Shown here in pieces: positions 52,243 to 62,905 of a stretch of 64,000 nt of DNA. A model generated the notes under the pieces. That model ran no database searches, was not told the origin of the DNA, and saw only the letters and a program-made list of their open reading frames with translations. The stretch is from Ditylenchus dipsaci (lineage: Eukaryota; Nematoda; Chromadorea; Rhabditida; Anguinidae), in assembly GCA_004194705.1 (NCBI GenBank), contig SADC01001227.1, positions 868,001 to 932,000 on the forward strand. The letters are read 5' to 3'. The number at the start of each line of letters is the position of its first letter. Position 1 is the first letter of the stretch. The position numbers and the translations under genes were made by a program.

Positions 52243-53420
52243 CCGTATTTCCTGTAATTTAGCCTCCCCTCCTAATTTAGCCCCCCTAAAGAGAGGATCC
52301 AAGGAATTTAGCCCCAGCCTCTAATTTAGCCACCCCCCCCACCCTAACCGAAAAAAATATTTTTCGTAGTCATTTGGGGTATATAACCAGTGGAGTCAGT
52401 CATTTCATTCATTCTTAGGTTTTGTGCTGTGGTGAGCGGTTGTGTTAGATCAGTTTTATGGTTGAATTACTTTAGTTGGCTGGTTCGTTCTGACTGTATT
52501 GGTTCAGCTGGCTGAATCAGTCCAATTGGATGGATTCGTAAAAGTGTATCGATCCAACTGACTGGATTGATTTATCTAGCCCTATATATGACGGTGATAT
52601 TAACATTTCGAACCCAAAATTTTACATTAATTGTTAGTACAGGGTGGCGCAAATATTCGCCAGGGTTTGTTTCGCTCATATCTTCTTGCATAATCGTGTC
52701 TAGGCGAGATATTTTTTTATTTGAAAGAGGACACTCCGGGCAATCGTATGACATCGAACATGCATAATTGCATTCGAAAAAAATCCAAAACAAATCTTAA
52801 CAATGAAAAACAACAAATCTTGTTCAATATTCCGAAAGTCTTTATCAATGCTTCCTCCTTGGAGATCAATGCATAGTTGAACTAGCCGACCGTAGCTGTT
52901 AATTTATGACTATTCATAATAATTGCTCGTGTGTACCATTTTTTGGAACGCTTTAGGGAAAAAAATCGAAAATTTATTTGCTTCAGTTTATTGAGATCGG
53001 CTAGTTGTCTTGGTAAACTTGGTCTTTCATCCACCCAAATAAAATGATGGCATGGAATGAAATCAAGCAATGTTCAACACGTAAGCAAAGCAAGTTAACA
53101 AAACTAACAAATGGCGAATGAGGTATCATCCTATTGCCCAAACGTATTCTTTCATGTGAAAAAAGATCTCGTCGAGACACGATCAATGAAAGAAGATATG
53201 AGCAAAACAAATCCTGGCGAAAATTCGCGCTACCCTGTAAGTTTTATGTTGTTATGAAATCCGAATAAACTTGTTAATGTTGGTCAAAATTTTTGTCACC
53301 CGAGAGGAGGCCCAAAAAATTTAGCCCCCCTTCTAATTTAGCCTCCCCCTCTAATTTAGCCCCCCCCCTCTGAATGGGATCCAAAAAATTTAGCCCCGGG
53401 GCTAAATTAGAGAAATACGG
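52243..53420. mobile_element. MITE with CCGTATTTCCTGTAATTTAG termini, containing a mariner-like insertion
   Basis: Inverted termini ccgtatttcctgtaatttag and ctaaattagagaaatacgg with TA outside. Both subterminal parts repeat CTAATTTAGCCCCCC phrases (52260-52345, 53300-53405). Nested inside is the element 52640-53237. Confidence 0.85.
52640..53237. mobile_element. Tc1/mariner-like MITE, CAGGGTGGCGCAAATATTCG termini
   Basis: 598 bp, TA on both sides. The left end CAGGGTGGCGCAAATATTCG and right end CGAAAATTCGCGCTACCCTG are inverted; similarity continues about 140 bp into each side (tttgtttcgctcatatcttc; gaagatatgagcaaaacaaa). No transposase motif is seen. Confidence 0.85.
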
Positions 53421-53891
53421 TAAATCATAACTTGGTTGGCTCGAAAAAACGTCATAACTCTAAAAACGTTCAAAACCACCAACCATTTTTTTCTGAAAAT
53501 ATTAAACGTCAGTGTCATCTTTGCGAATAAAGCACCATTTATGCAAGTAAAATATACTTTTCAATTTTTATGACTATTCATAATAAAATTCAAAACATTA
53601 GCCTGTGAGCTTGTTAATGTGGCTAGTTTAAGAAACGGCGTCTTTTTTTGAATGACATCTCGCCTGACAAAAATTCGCAGATATATTATGCTACAAACAG
53701 CTGCGTCCAGTAAATAAAGAGTTGATAAAAGTAGGCCAGCGTAGTTTGTCACGCTCACACCAGTCACCGGAAAACAAATAAAAATTAAAAATTATATATA
53801 AAACATAATAGTCATATTTTAAATTTTTTGTTAGCTACCATTTTTACAAAATTACGAACTAATTTTTGTTTCAAACTTTTACATTTTATTT

Positions 53892-54172
53892 AGAGTAGTT
53901 CACGGTCGGTTAATTGGGCCTTACCCGGTTTTCGGTTAACCGGGATTTTGGCTACCCGGTTTTCGGTTACGGTTTTTCAGTTTTTTTCGGTCGGTTAACC
54001 GGCTTGTACCCGGTTTTCGGTTTTTTTTGTCGTAAATTAACCGAAATTTTGCTGTACCCGGTTTTCGGTTTTCCCGGTTTTTTTGTACCCGGTTTTTCGG
54101 TCGGTTTTTTTGGCCAAATATCCGGTCGGTCGGTTAACCGACCGGGTCGGTTAACCGACCGTGAACTACTCT
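53892..54172. mobile_element. MITE built of CGGTTAACCG/CGGTTTTCGG words
   Basis: 281 bp. Termini AGAGTAGTTCACGGTCGGTT and AACCGACCGTGAACTACTCT are perfect inverted repeats. The interior repeats acccggttttcggtta many times. The overlapping Phe/Gly-rich frame is a by-product. Confidence 0.85.
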
Positions 54173-54228
54173 AATTTTATTATCGAATCCGCCCTAATAT
54201 ATCCCGGCCTACCTTCTTTGAGTGGTGA

Positions 54229-54893
54229 CAATTTAAAGCACCTTAAAGGGGGATTCTTTTGCTGACTGAATATTTTGACTGTACAAGTAGGGTTCGAATA
54301 GGTTCGAATAGGTTCAAGTAGGGTTCTGTAGGGTTCGAATCTTCATTTGAACAGATTATTTTTTTTATTTCATTTTTACAGATTTCATCGTCTCTAGACC
54401 TAATTTTTCATGAGGAACATGAAAATTTCAGTAGTTTTTTCAGTTGCCTATTGCTATCTGATTTTTTTTGCAAAATACAGAACAGTGAATTTTGAATTAT
54501 TAAGTCTGAACCTCTAAAATGCTAGAAATTGCAATTTTTGATTCCCTTTTGATTTATCTTGATTTTATCTTCTTTTTTGAGGATCCAAGCTAAAGAGAGA
54601 AAAACTAATTCTGATCTGCAAACTTAAAAAATTTATAAAAAAGGGGACTAAGAACATGTTAGTTTTAGAAATTTCACAAGTTCAGACTTAGTAATACTAT
54701 TAAGCCAACTTACAATGGGCAACCGAAAAAACCAACAAAATTTTCGTGTTCCTTATAAAAAATCATGCCTAGAGGGGATAAAAGCTTGTAAAAAATAAAC
54801 GGAAAAATTAATCTGTTCTAGTGCGGATTCGAACCCTACAATCAAAATATTCAGTCAACAAAAGAATCCCTCCCTTTAAGGTGCTTCAAAACA
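54229..54893. repeat. Long imperfect palindrome, about 660 bp
   Basis: The left arm aaagcaccttaaagggggat ... ctgaatattttgactgta pairs with tacaatcaaaatattcagtc ... ccctttaaggtgctt. Inner parts pair less well (gaggaacatgaaaatttcag with ttttcgtgttcctta). A short agggttcgaat phrase is repeated at 54288-54350 and, inverted, at 54827. Confidence 0.8.
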
Positions 54894-55239
54894 AAAAGTT
54901 TTGGATAAAAATATTTCCCTTTGTTAGGACTGGCTTTGTCCAGTACCCCATTTTTCAAAATATTTCCACAGGCGACAGCATGCTCGTGTGAGGAAAAAAG
55001 TAACCTGCTCAATATTTTTCTTGAACAGAGCTTGCAGCAAATTCAAAGACAGAATCAAGGCTTTTTCATCTAGCATTGTACTCGAAAGTTAATGCTAGTG
55101 GTGCCGATATTTTTAAAGACCGGCGTCTAAAATTTTTTTAGAAATTAACTTTTATTTCAAAAATTATACTGCAAAAAATATTCGAACATGTGACTTCCAA
55201 AGTTTTAGTATTTTAAGTGATAAAAACTCACCTCTATAA
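54894..55239. other. Downstream of the receptor gene; possible last exon not resolved
   Basis: The minus strand near 55075-55010 gives MLDEKALILSLNLLQALFKK before a GTTACT donor-like site. The seventh membrane segment of the receptor could lie here but is not recognised. Confidence 0.25.
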
Positions 55240-56605
55240 ATAAAACATTAAACAAAGTAGGTAGTGTATTTAGTAAAATCTCTGTAGATGCAGTTATTTT
55301 CGCAACTGTATCTTTCTGAAAAAAAATCAAGCTTAAAGTAAACTAGATAGAAAACCACAATTTGTTTTTGCTTTTTTTACGAAGTTGCTATTATTGCTGC
55401 AAGGCAGATTAACAGAAAAACAACCAAAATTTTTTCAGATGGGTGCCAAAATTGTTTGTTTAAATTATCACAGGGAGGACCAAGACAAAAGCGTGCAAAC
55501 TAATGACTCAACCAAAAAATATTTTTTCATGCATTTAATTAGGCAAGTCAAAAAAATTAGTGAGACGGAGACGGGGACGGCCATCCTATTTTTCAGATTT
55601 GTCCACTATGGCTGCAAGGCAGATTAACAGAAAAGCAACCAAATTTTTTTTCAGTTGAGTGCCAAACTTGTGTGTTTAAAATTATCGCAGGACTACTAAG
55701 ACAAAAGCGTGCAAACTAATGACTCGACCTAAAAATATTTTTTCATGCATTTAATTAGGCAAGTCAAAAAAGTTGGTTGGTCATTTTGGACTTCTGACTT
55801 ACCACATTAGATAGTTGTTGCTTTCGCAGAAGAAAAAATAAGTAGCAAGTGCACACTATATTAAGAGCACTAATGAATAGTTTTAATTGCAATTGATGCT
55901 TGGACTTGTATTTGTTCAATAAGCAAGATATTTGCTCGCAGGATTTCACTAAAATTAATTAAATGGGAGTTTGGAAACAAAATATTCGAAAACCTATAGG
56001 TAGGTCTAGCGGTAATTCTAGAAAGGAAAAATATAAGCAAGAACAGTAAACGACAAAAATAACTAAGCAACTGGTTCTAAACAGCCAAGTTTTCTTGTTA
56101 CGGTTGTATTGCAGTGAAAATTTGATGGCAAAGCATCAGTCCAGAGTAATAAATAGTACAGGCACTGTCAAAGCAATAGCGTAGGACGTCATAAGCACAC
56201 CTAGCCAAAAAAGTATGTGTGGATTGTAAAGATTAGTATCTGAAAAAAACTCATGTTTGATGCTAGTAAATCAGGTTAAGAACACTTGGTGGCCTTTATT
56301 TGTTAATGGCCCTCCGGAAAAAAATGTGCCTTGGTCCTGCCCCAATACGATTCTACTGGAGAATCCTTGGTCCCCCCTGCTGATATTTCAACAAATATTC
56401 CTTCGTCTCCCCTGTTTTTTTGACAGTGATCATGGTAAAGGTGGATACCTATAGAGCCAATTTGGCCATATTAAAGAAACTGGCCTATTCTGCAGCCTAG
56501 TTAAAATTTTGGAAAGGCAGTAGGTATCTAGTCAAACACCTTTTTTATTCATTTTCATAGTCCTAAATATAAGTAGCTAGAATTTTTCGGCCCTATTCCT
56601 CAATG

Positions 56606-56625
56606 GGGGGGGGGGGGGGGGGTTT
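56606..56625. repeat. G homopolymer, about 20 bp
   Basis: An uninterrupted G run after 'tcctcaat', followed shortly by a C9 run at 56631. It lies in a receptor intron and marks the edge of a 'ccttggtcccccc' repeat. Confidence 0.85.
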
Positions 56626-56627
56626 AC

Positions 56628-56800
56628 CTTAGCCCCCCCCCTGTTGTTTTTTTTGTGAGTTTGCAGGCTAAGGCTCAGGCAAAAGTAGGCCAGCGTATGT
56701 TAAGCATGAGTCTAAAATACGATTGAGTCCGTCCTAACATACGCTAGCCAACCTTTGCCCAAGCCTAAAAAAATCTCAAAAACAATAACAGGGGGGACCA
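56628..56800. repeat. Palindrome of the 'ccttagtccccc ... tgttgtttttttga' family
   Basis: gccccccccctgttgttttt ... ggctaaggctcaggcaaaag ... gccagcgtatgtta pairs with taacatacgctagcc ... cctttgcccaagcctaaa ... acaataacaggggggacc. A related palindrome is at 57765-57925. Confidence 0.8.
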
Positions 56801-57764
56801 AGGCGAAAAGGGGTAGCGCCAATTTTTTTTCGATTTATTTTTCGTTTTGGTTTTTGAAAGTGAGAAGAAAAATAATGAAGTTATTGAACCACAGTTAACG
56901 ACTGTGATAATGCCGCCGTAATGAAATTTGATAGGGTCGAAGATGTAAGAACAATGAGTACAGTTTTTCGATGCATGGATGGATGCGAGGACGAGAGAGC
57001 AAGTTTTTCGATGTAGGAAATTTCACATTTAGTTTAACCAAAACTTTGTCAAGTAAACCTGAAATCGGGTACACTACATTGAAAGTGGACTGTATGCAAT
57101 TAGTCCAAAAAACAATAACTTTTTTTAAATCATTACTTTTACAACTATATTAAAAAAGACTTAGATTTGTAAAAAAATCTTTTTACGTTTTATCCTGCGA
57201 AATAGTAAGTTTACCTGCATTCCTCCCAAAAAAGCTATACAAAAATAAGGAACTGCCATGGAAGAAAAAAGAATATTAAAATTAATACAGACGAGCATAG
57301 CACTTGAAAATCGCTTTGATTTGTGACTTTTAGATTTAAAAGGAAAGTTGTAAGACATATAAGAAAATAGAGTAATAGATAAAAGTTGACAAGCCAAGCT
57401 TATAATTACTTCCGCAGTGTTCAAATAAAACAGGTTGCTTTTTGAAATCATTCTGATCTTCTAAGTATTGAGCTATTACGGGGTATCAAACTTTTTGGCA
57501 ATTTCAAACTTTTATAGCACTTTTAAAACCTCGTAACTTTCAAAATGTGTTTTCTCATATAGTTACTTATCCCCCACTCCCAAATTTTTGACTTGAAAAC
57601 ACGTCCTAAGGTATTTTCTCTGCTCAACACGATGCGAGAAACATTTTCAAACAGTTACCAAAAAAAAATTTAAAAACTTCGAAAATTTTCTGACTTCAAC
57701 TCATGAAGGCCAAATGGTCTTTTTGGGGATATTTTGGGGTCATTTTTCAATTATTTTCACAATT

Positions 57765-57925
57765 CTAAGCTTAAGCTTAGGCATGGGTAGGCGAGCGTAT
57801 GTTAGAATGGGCTCAAAAATATTTCTCGCAGTAAAAAGAGTAGGAAAAACATGTTTGAGTCCGTCCTGACATACGCTGGCCTACCCTCGCCTAATCCTAA
57901 AGCCTAAAATAACGCCAGGGGGACT
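57765..57925. repeat. Second palindrome of the same family
   Basis: cttaggcatgggtaggcgag ... cgtatgttagaatgggctca pairs with tgagtccgtcctgacatacg ... ctggcctaccctcgcctaat, ending aggggg-actaagtc. Confidence 0.75.
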
Positions 57926-57929
57926 AAGT

Positions 57930-59016
57930 CAAATGGCGGTAATAAACAAAACGGCATTATTATTACCTATACCTGTGCATAACATGGTTTTTATACGCGG
58001 TAAGTCCTGAGAAGTAAAACAGGTTCAAAATTTATTACATTTTCCCATATTTGACCAAATTAGTCAAACATGACCCTCAAATGCATTAAAAAGACCATCT
58101 GGTTTTTAAGAGTTGAAGTCAAAATTTTTAGAAAACGTTTAAAATTATTAAGCGAAAATTAAGAATATTTCGTGCATCGTATAAATTAGAAAAAAAGTAG
58201 CTCAGAATGTGTTTTAAGTAACTTTTCAAAATTTGAGGGTATGTGGGGGGCTGGTGTGGATTGTAAACGGGATAAGTACCCTCATAAAGACTCAGCTCGA
58301 TCTATCAACTTTTATTGGAATATAAAGTTAAAAACACGATTGTTGCTTGGTTTCCTGTGGTTTTAATACTGGCCTGTAGGCACAGTTGTATGAACAAGCC
58401 CAAAACCACAGGAGAGACCAAGCAAAAGTCGTATTCTTAACATTTTATACTAAAAAAATTGCTAGAGCGAGTTGAGTTGCTCTGAAAAACAGATTTTGAA
58501 AAAATGGTCTAGGGAAAAAATTATGACCGTTCAGGAAATGTTAAAAAACTCGATACACGCTGTATTTAAACTCGAAAAAACTTGATTATTGTAGAACATT
58601 GAGCTATAAATAAAAGAATAAACTAACTTTTTTGATTTTTATATTATATCGAAATTTTCGCTAGTACTGATTCGACTAGCAATCGAATATGCCAACCAAC
58701 TTTGAAATAAAAGGCGTCTATTATGTAAAGGGGCGTCTATAAAAAGTAGGGCACACTGAAAATAGAAGTGGGTCTGGCTCCGCATGCGTCACAAATTTTC
58801 CTTTTCAGACTACCACATGTAGACACAACAAATTAAAAAAATTAACATAAAATATGACTAATAAAAATTTCACACGATTTTCCATATAAAATACAAACAT
58901 CAATTTCAAGTACCATGAATAGCTACATATGAAAAAGAAAAATTTTTATTTTATGAACAATGTCTCACTCAATACAATATATGAGTGAAATTGGCCAAAA
59001 AAAAATGTTTCCGGTT
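57930..59016. other. Intergenic stretch, no gene seen
   Basis: 58330-58440 holds an inverted pair around aaaccacaggagagaccaag / cttggtttcctgtggtttt. The rest is AT-rich and featureless. Confidence 0.3.
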
Positions 59017-59067
59017 ACAGTTAACTCTCGCTATAATATACACGTATATTATAGCGAGAGTTAAGTG
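59017..59067. mobile_element. Minimal pogo-like palindrome, 51 bp, TA-flanked
   Basis: CAGTTAACTCTCGCTATAAT followed by atacacgtat and ATTATAGCGAGAGTTAAGTG; TA on both sides. It is almost only the two termini back to back. Confidence 0.8.
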
Positions 59068-59108
59068 TATTTTTACCTTTTTTCTCAAATTTTGTTTTTC
59101 CATACCAG

Positions 59109-59345
59109 ATGTTTTTACACCGTTTTGTAGCTGAGATTCTCTTATTTCGATGAGTGGTCAAACACCCTGATTGAAAATAATTTTTGAGGAAATCACACCA
59201 ACTTTACACCAAAAACCAAGTATGAGGCTCAACCCGTTTTTTCAGTGTAAAGTTGGTGTGATCTTCTCAAAAATTATTTTCAATTAGGTTGTTTGACCAC
59301 TCAATCGATAGAGAAAAATCTCAGCTACAAAGCGGTGTAAACATA
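59109..59345. repeat. Palindrome, about 237 bp
   Basis: gatgtttttacaccgttttg and gctgagattctc ... gaaaataatttttgaggaaa and tcacaccaactttacacc pair with 59248-59345 with few mismatches. The loop is near 59215-59245. Confidence 0.85.
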
Positions 59346-60121
59346 TCTCGGATGAGTGCTATGCATTCTCTTTTCACTATGCATCCCTTTCTCGTTGAAA
59401 CATGAATTTCTTGACTATTTTTTATATCAGAAGTCATCAGGGGCGTACCCACGAGGGAGGTTCAGATGGGGGGGGGCAGAGGGGCACGTACCGCCGTCAG
59501 ATTTTTTTCTAAACGGTGTGTGTAAAATAGCCTCAAATTTTTGAAAAACGGTGTAGGTAAAGTGGCCTAAAAATGGCCTGGTGCCCCCTCTGTCAGAAAT
59601 TCCTGCGTACGCCACTGGAAGGCATAGTCATTTTTCAATGACATTTCGTTTTCGGTAGATGTTTTTATTGTGATAGCTTGTAGATATTCGAGCTAGAAAC
59701 TATTCGAGAAATGTATTTATTTGATGCTGAAATATATGGAAAGCTATGATCCGGTGTTGAATTCTTTTTAAATAATATGCTATGACAAGCAAATATGACC
59801 TTAAAAATGTAAAATACAAGAAATTGCTTTGTAACATGATTATACGACTGATTTACTTTTTGGACGCTTAAATTTTTTTTGTCAGAGTCATGTGGACGCT
59901 CGATTTTTCCATTAAACGCCTGAACTTACCTGAACTCATCTAAAACGACTATGGACACCTAAAGTAGGTTAGTACCAAAAATTATTTTTAAATTCGCGCC
60001 TTAATAATAGACTCAAGATAAAAAATGATAAATTTAAAGATTATTTTAAAATGTTGTATGTAGCGCAAAATTAATTAAAAAGTTTTTTTACTTACTGGTT
60101 TTGTAGTATTCGAATACTAGG
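59346..60121. other. Upstream region of NAA20; no other gene seen
   Basis: Overlapping frames 59356-59544 (+) and 59427-59615 (-) cover a segment 'ggggcgtacccacgagggagg ... gcgtacgccactgga', whose ends are inverted (GGGGCGTACCC / GCGTACGCCACT), so it is a small decayed element. The promoter could lie just before 60121 but no signal is clear. Confidence 0.35.
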
Positions 60122-62905
60122 ATGACGACCATCAGACCATTTGAAGCGGAAGATTTGTTTCGCTTTAACAATGTGTAAGATGCAAGAATTTGAACTTGAA
60201 ATCAGTTACTTAAAATATAAATTTTCAGCAATCTGGATCCACTTACAGAAACTGTAAATAAACATTTTTCGGGTTATGAATTTTAATTTGATTTTTTTAG
60301 TATGGATTGCCATTTTACTTGCAATATTTGATCAATTGCCGGAGTATTTCCAAGTTGCCGAACATCCCAATGGTCAGATCATGGGTTATAGTAAGTTTTA
60401 CTTTTTTTTCATGCTTTTTCTGAAAACGTATCACTAGGAATTACATGAGAAGGTTATGTTTACCAAACTATGCATTTAGCGAAGAATTTCACGCTGGGCA
60501 TAGTTGTTGAAAATTCAGACTAAAACAGATAAGACAGCTTCTGAAGTTGAAAAATGAACTTTTTAATAGCTGTCTTCCGTTATTAGCCAGCTCTTAACTC
60601 GTATATTAGATTTGTTATCAGCGTAGTCAATTTGCTTGTAAAACTGCTACTAAAATTTAAAAGTCACTGTCGAATTTTTGATTCCATTCGAGACAACAAT
60701 GAATATCCGATACTATTCGGATGATTGCTGTCTCGAGTTGAAATAGAAATCAGACGGTTACTAATTAAATTTAAAAATGCAGTTTTTGACTACAAATCTG
60801 GTTTCAGAAGAAAGAGTTCGCTAAAAGGTCGAGAAAGCTGAAGAAGCTTTTGTTAGAAGTTTAAAAGCTGTTTTGTCTATTGAAATCTGTCCTGTTTGCT
60901 ATCAGATATCGTGTTAAGCATACAAACTGGCCCAATAAATTCTTTGGTTTTCAAACGGCCATAATTTTTTTCTTAGATTGATCATCGAAATTCTGACTTT
61001 GCCAATCAATTTTTTTTGATGACAATATTTTTAGTATGTAATGTGAGAAACACTGTTTTCACTTGGTCCCCTGCGGTTCGGGCTCTGGTCAGCGGGTGAC
61101 ATCTAGATAGTCCAGGACCAACCTACAAGGAGGACCAAGCGAAAATCGTGTTTTTTTGCAATATATACCGAAAAAATATTGTCGGTGAGAAAAATCGATT
61201 GACGAAAACATGATTTTAAAATTCGCTTCAGGAAAAAAAAGCCATGGCCCATTCAAAGCCAGGGACTTTCTGTATAATAATCTCTGTATAATTCAGCACA
61301 AAATACATATTGTAGTACACACGTCCTTCCCTGGGTTAATTGTTATCCACAAGTTTTAATAAAAGTAACTATAATAATTACAGACCTAAAAACGGAAGTA
61401 ATGGTCAAACTTTATAAATTGTCACCCATTAATTCCAATTTTTTTTCGTAATCATTGAACTTCTGTACGGATTTTTTAACTTGCTTCCTAACAAGACAAT
61501 GACTATAACTTGATTTTAGGTAAAGTTTCAAGTTAGAAAGCAAGCTAAAAAATCCGTACAGAAGTTCAATGAAAGAAAAATTTTCGGTTTGGCGAAGGAC
61601 AATCGTTGTTAGACGGCAATGGTCCTTTAAGGTTCAAAATAATAACTGTGTCCCATAAGTCTTTTGCGAATTTTTTAGCTTATTTTTTAAAATGTAAACA
61701 TAGCAAGTCGAGAATCTCAAATATACAAGGTGTAGTCTACTCTTCTTCTTAAAAATGATATATTAAACTTAGCTCGATTCTTTTGGAAAGTCATCATTTG
61801 GCTCCAAACCTTTGTGAGGTCATTTTTAGAAGCTGACAAGTATTCTTATCGCTTTAAGTGATCAAATGTTTTTTTAACTTCATGCTTCACGACAACAACT
61901 TATGACCATACTGTAGCGCAACTCAAAAACTACAAAACCTGTGCTTTAGAGTTTTTTTTTGATATTCTAAGTGTTGAGGTATGGCGTTTTGAAAAAATCA
62001 ATTTCTTGAAAAATGATTTAAATCCAAGTTTTTTCAAATTTTTGCGAATTTTAGTCATTTTTCAAGAAATTGACTTTTTTCAAAACGCCATATCTCAAAA
62101 CTCAGTTTATCAAAAGACAAACTCTGAAGCACGGTTTTGTAGCTCTTGAGTTGCGCTACAACATGGTCATAAGTTTTTGTCGTGACACTTGAAGTTTAAC
62201 AAAACATTTGATCACTTAATATGATAAAAATGCTTATCAGCTTCTTAAAATGATCTCACAAGAGTTTGGAGCCAAATGATGACTTTTCCAAAAGAATCGA
62301 GCTGAGTTTATATATCATTTGTAAGAAGAAGATTAGGCTACAATTTTGTATATTTGGAATTCTCGACTTGCAATATGTGTATTTAAAAAGTGAGCTCAAA
62401 AGTCAGCAAAGACTTATGGGACACCAATTAGTTTTAAAATTTAAGTTATGGGTAAAGCAGAAGGAAGAGGTGAGAATTGGCACGGCCATGTCACCGCCGT
62501 ATCGATCGCCCCGGAGTTTCGCCGCCAAGGTTTGGCCGCAACCTTTATGGACTATTTGGAAAGAATCTCTGAAAAGTAAGCAAGTTTCACCTTTTAAAAT
62601 TTTGGGCAACAAAATTTAAAAATTTAGCAAAAACTGCTATTTTGTTGATCTTTTTGTGCGAGTGAGCAATGAAACAGCTTACAAGATGTATACCAACCTA
62701 GGCTACGTAGTCTATAGACGAATCATTGATTACTACTCTGGAGAAAAAGATGAAGATGCTTTTGGTTAGTGATTTTTGATGTGAAACTTTTGACAAAAAG
62801 GTATTTTGTTCAGATATGAGAAAAGCCCTGTCCAAAGATGTTCACAAAATATCGATGATTCCGCTAAAAAATCCGGTGGATTGCAATGAGCTTGAGCTAG
62901 ACTGA
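60122..62905 (+). CDS. NAA20: N-alpha-acetyltransferase 20, catalytic subunit of NatB
   Basis: Six exons: MTTIRPFEAEDLFRFNNV (60122-60175), NLDPLTET (60230-60254), YGLPFYLQYLIN then PEYFQVAEHPNGQIMGY (60301-60390), MGKAEGRGENWHGHVTAVSI then APEFRRQGLAATFMDYLERI (62446-62574), KNCYFVDLFVRVSNETAYKM then YTNLGYVVYRRIIDYYSGEK (62629-62765), and DMRKALSKDVHKISMIPLKN then PVDCNELELD and TGA. This is the full GNAT fold, with R/Q-R-x-G-L-A acetyl-CoA motif (APEFRRQGLAA) and the NatB FNNxNLDPLTETYG signature. It acetylates N-terminal Met-Asp/Glu/Asn/Gln together with NAA25. One base is missing in a C run near 60338-60341 (LIN-C/PEYF). The 2.05-kb third intron holds a 590-bp palindrome. Confidence 0.96.
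61440..61592. repeat. Palindrome in the NAA20 long intron, about 150 bp
   Basis: cattgaacttctgtacggat and tttttaacttgctt pair with aagcaagctaaaaaatccgt and acagaagttcaatg. The centre is near 61515. Confidence 0.85.
61741..62331. repeat. Very long palindrome (590 bp) in the NAA20 intron
   Basis: The left arm starts tcttcttcttaaaaatgata and the right arm ends tatcatttgtaagaagaaga. Matching blocks follow in reverse order through cgattcttttggaaagtcat, ggctccaaacc, tgatcaaatgtttttttaac, tatgaccat, tagcgcaactcaaaa and aaaacgccatatctcaaaac, to a centre near 62035. Arms are about 290 bp, roughly 85-90 percent paired by eye. Frame 62266-62619 overlaps the right arm and then the real NAA20 exon. Confidence 0.92.

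Larger units (their letters stand above)
55240..57451 (-). pseudogene. Seven-transmembrane receptor of nematode chemoreceptor type, with in-frame stops
   Basis: Exon 57451-57211: MISKSNLFYLNTAEVIISLA then FSYMSYNFPFK and MLVCINFNILFSSMAVPYFC (TM1, TM2), donor ATGCAG|GTAAAC. Exon 56239 to about 55960: LYNPHILFWLGVLMTSYAIA then LTVPVLFITLD, TGA stop (56136-56138), CFAIKFSLQYNRNKKTWLFR and LVIFVVYCSCLYFSF (TM3, TM4). After a TAA at 55959-55961 the same frame gives LFISALNIVCTCYLFFLLRK (TM5). An exon near 55318-55242 gives KDTVAKITASTEILLNTLPT and LFNVLFIE (TM6). LD-stop-CFA sits where nematode receptors carry an E/DR-C/Y motif, so CGA to TGA is likely. No TM7 was found. Family name is tentative. 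Confidence 0.6.

Noticed and set aside
53914..54174. Phe/Gly-rich protein at 53914-54174
   Set aside because: It is a translation of the CGGTTTTCGG repeats inside a MITE with perfect termini.
62266..62619. Separate gene at 62266-62619
   Set aside because: The frame joins palindrome-arm sequence to the true NAA20 fourth exon (which begins at about 62446), so its first part is chance.
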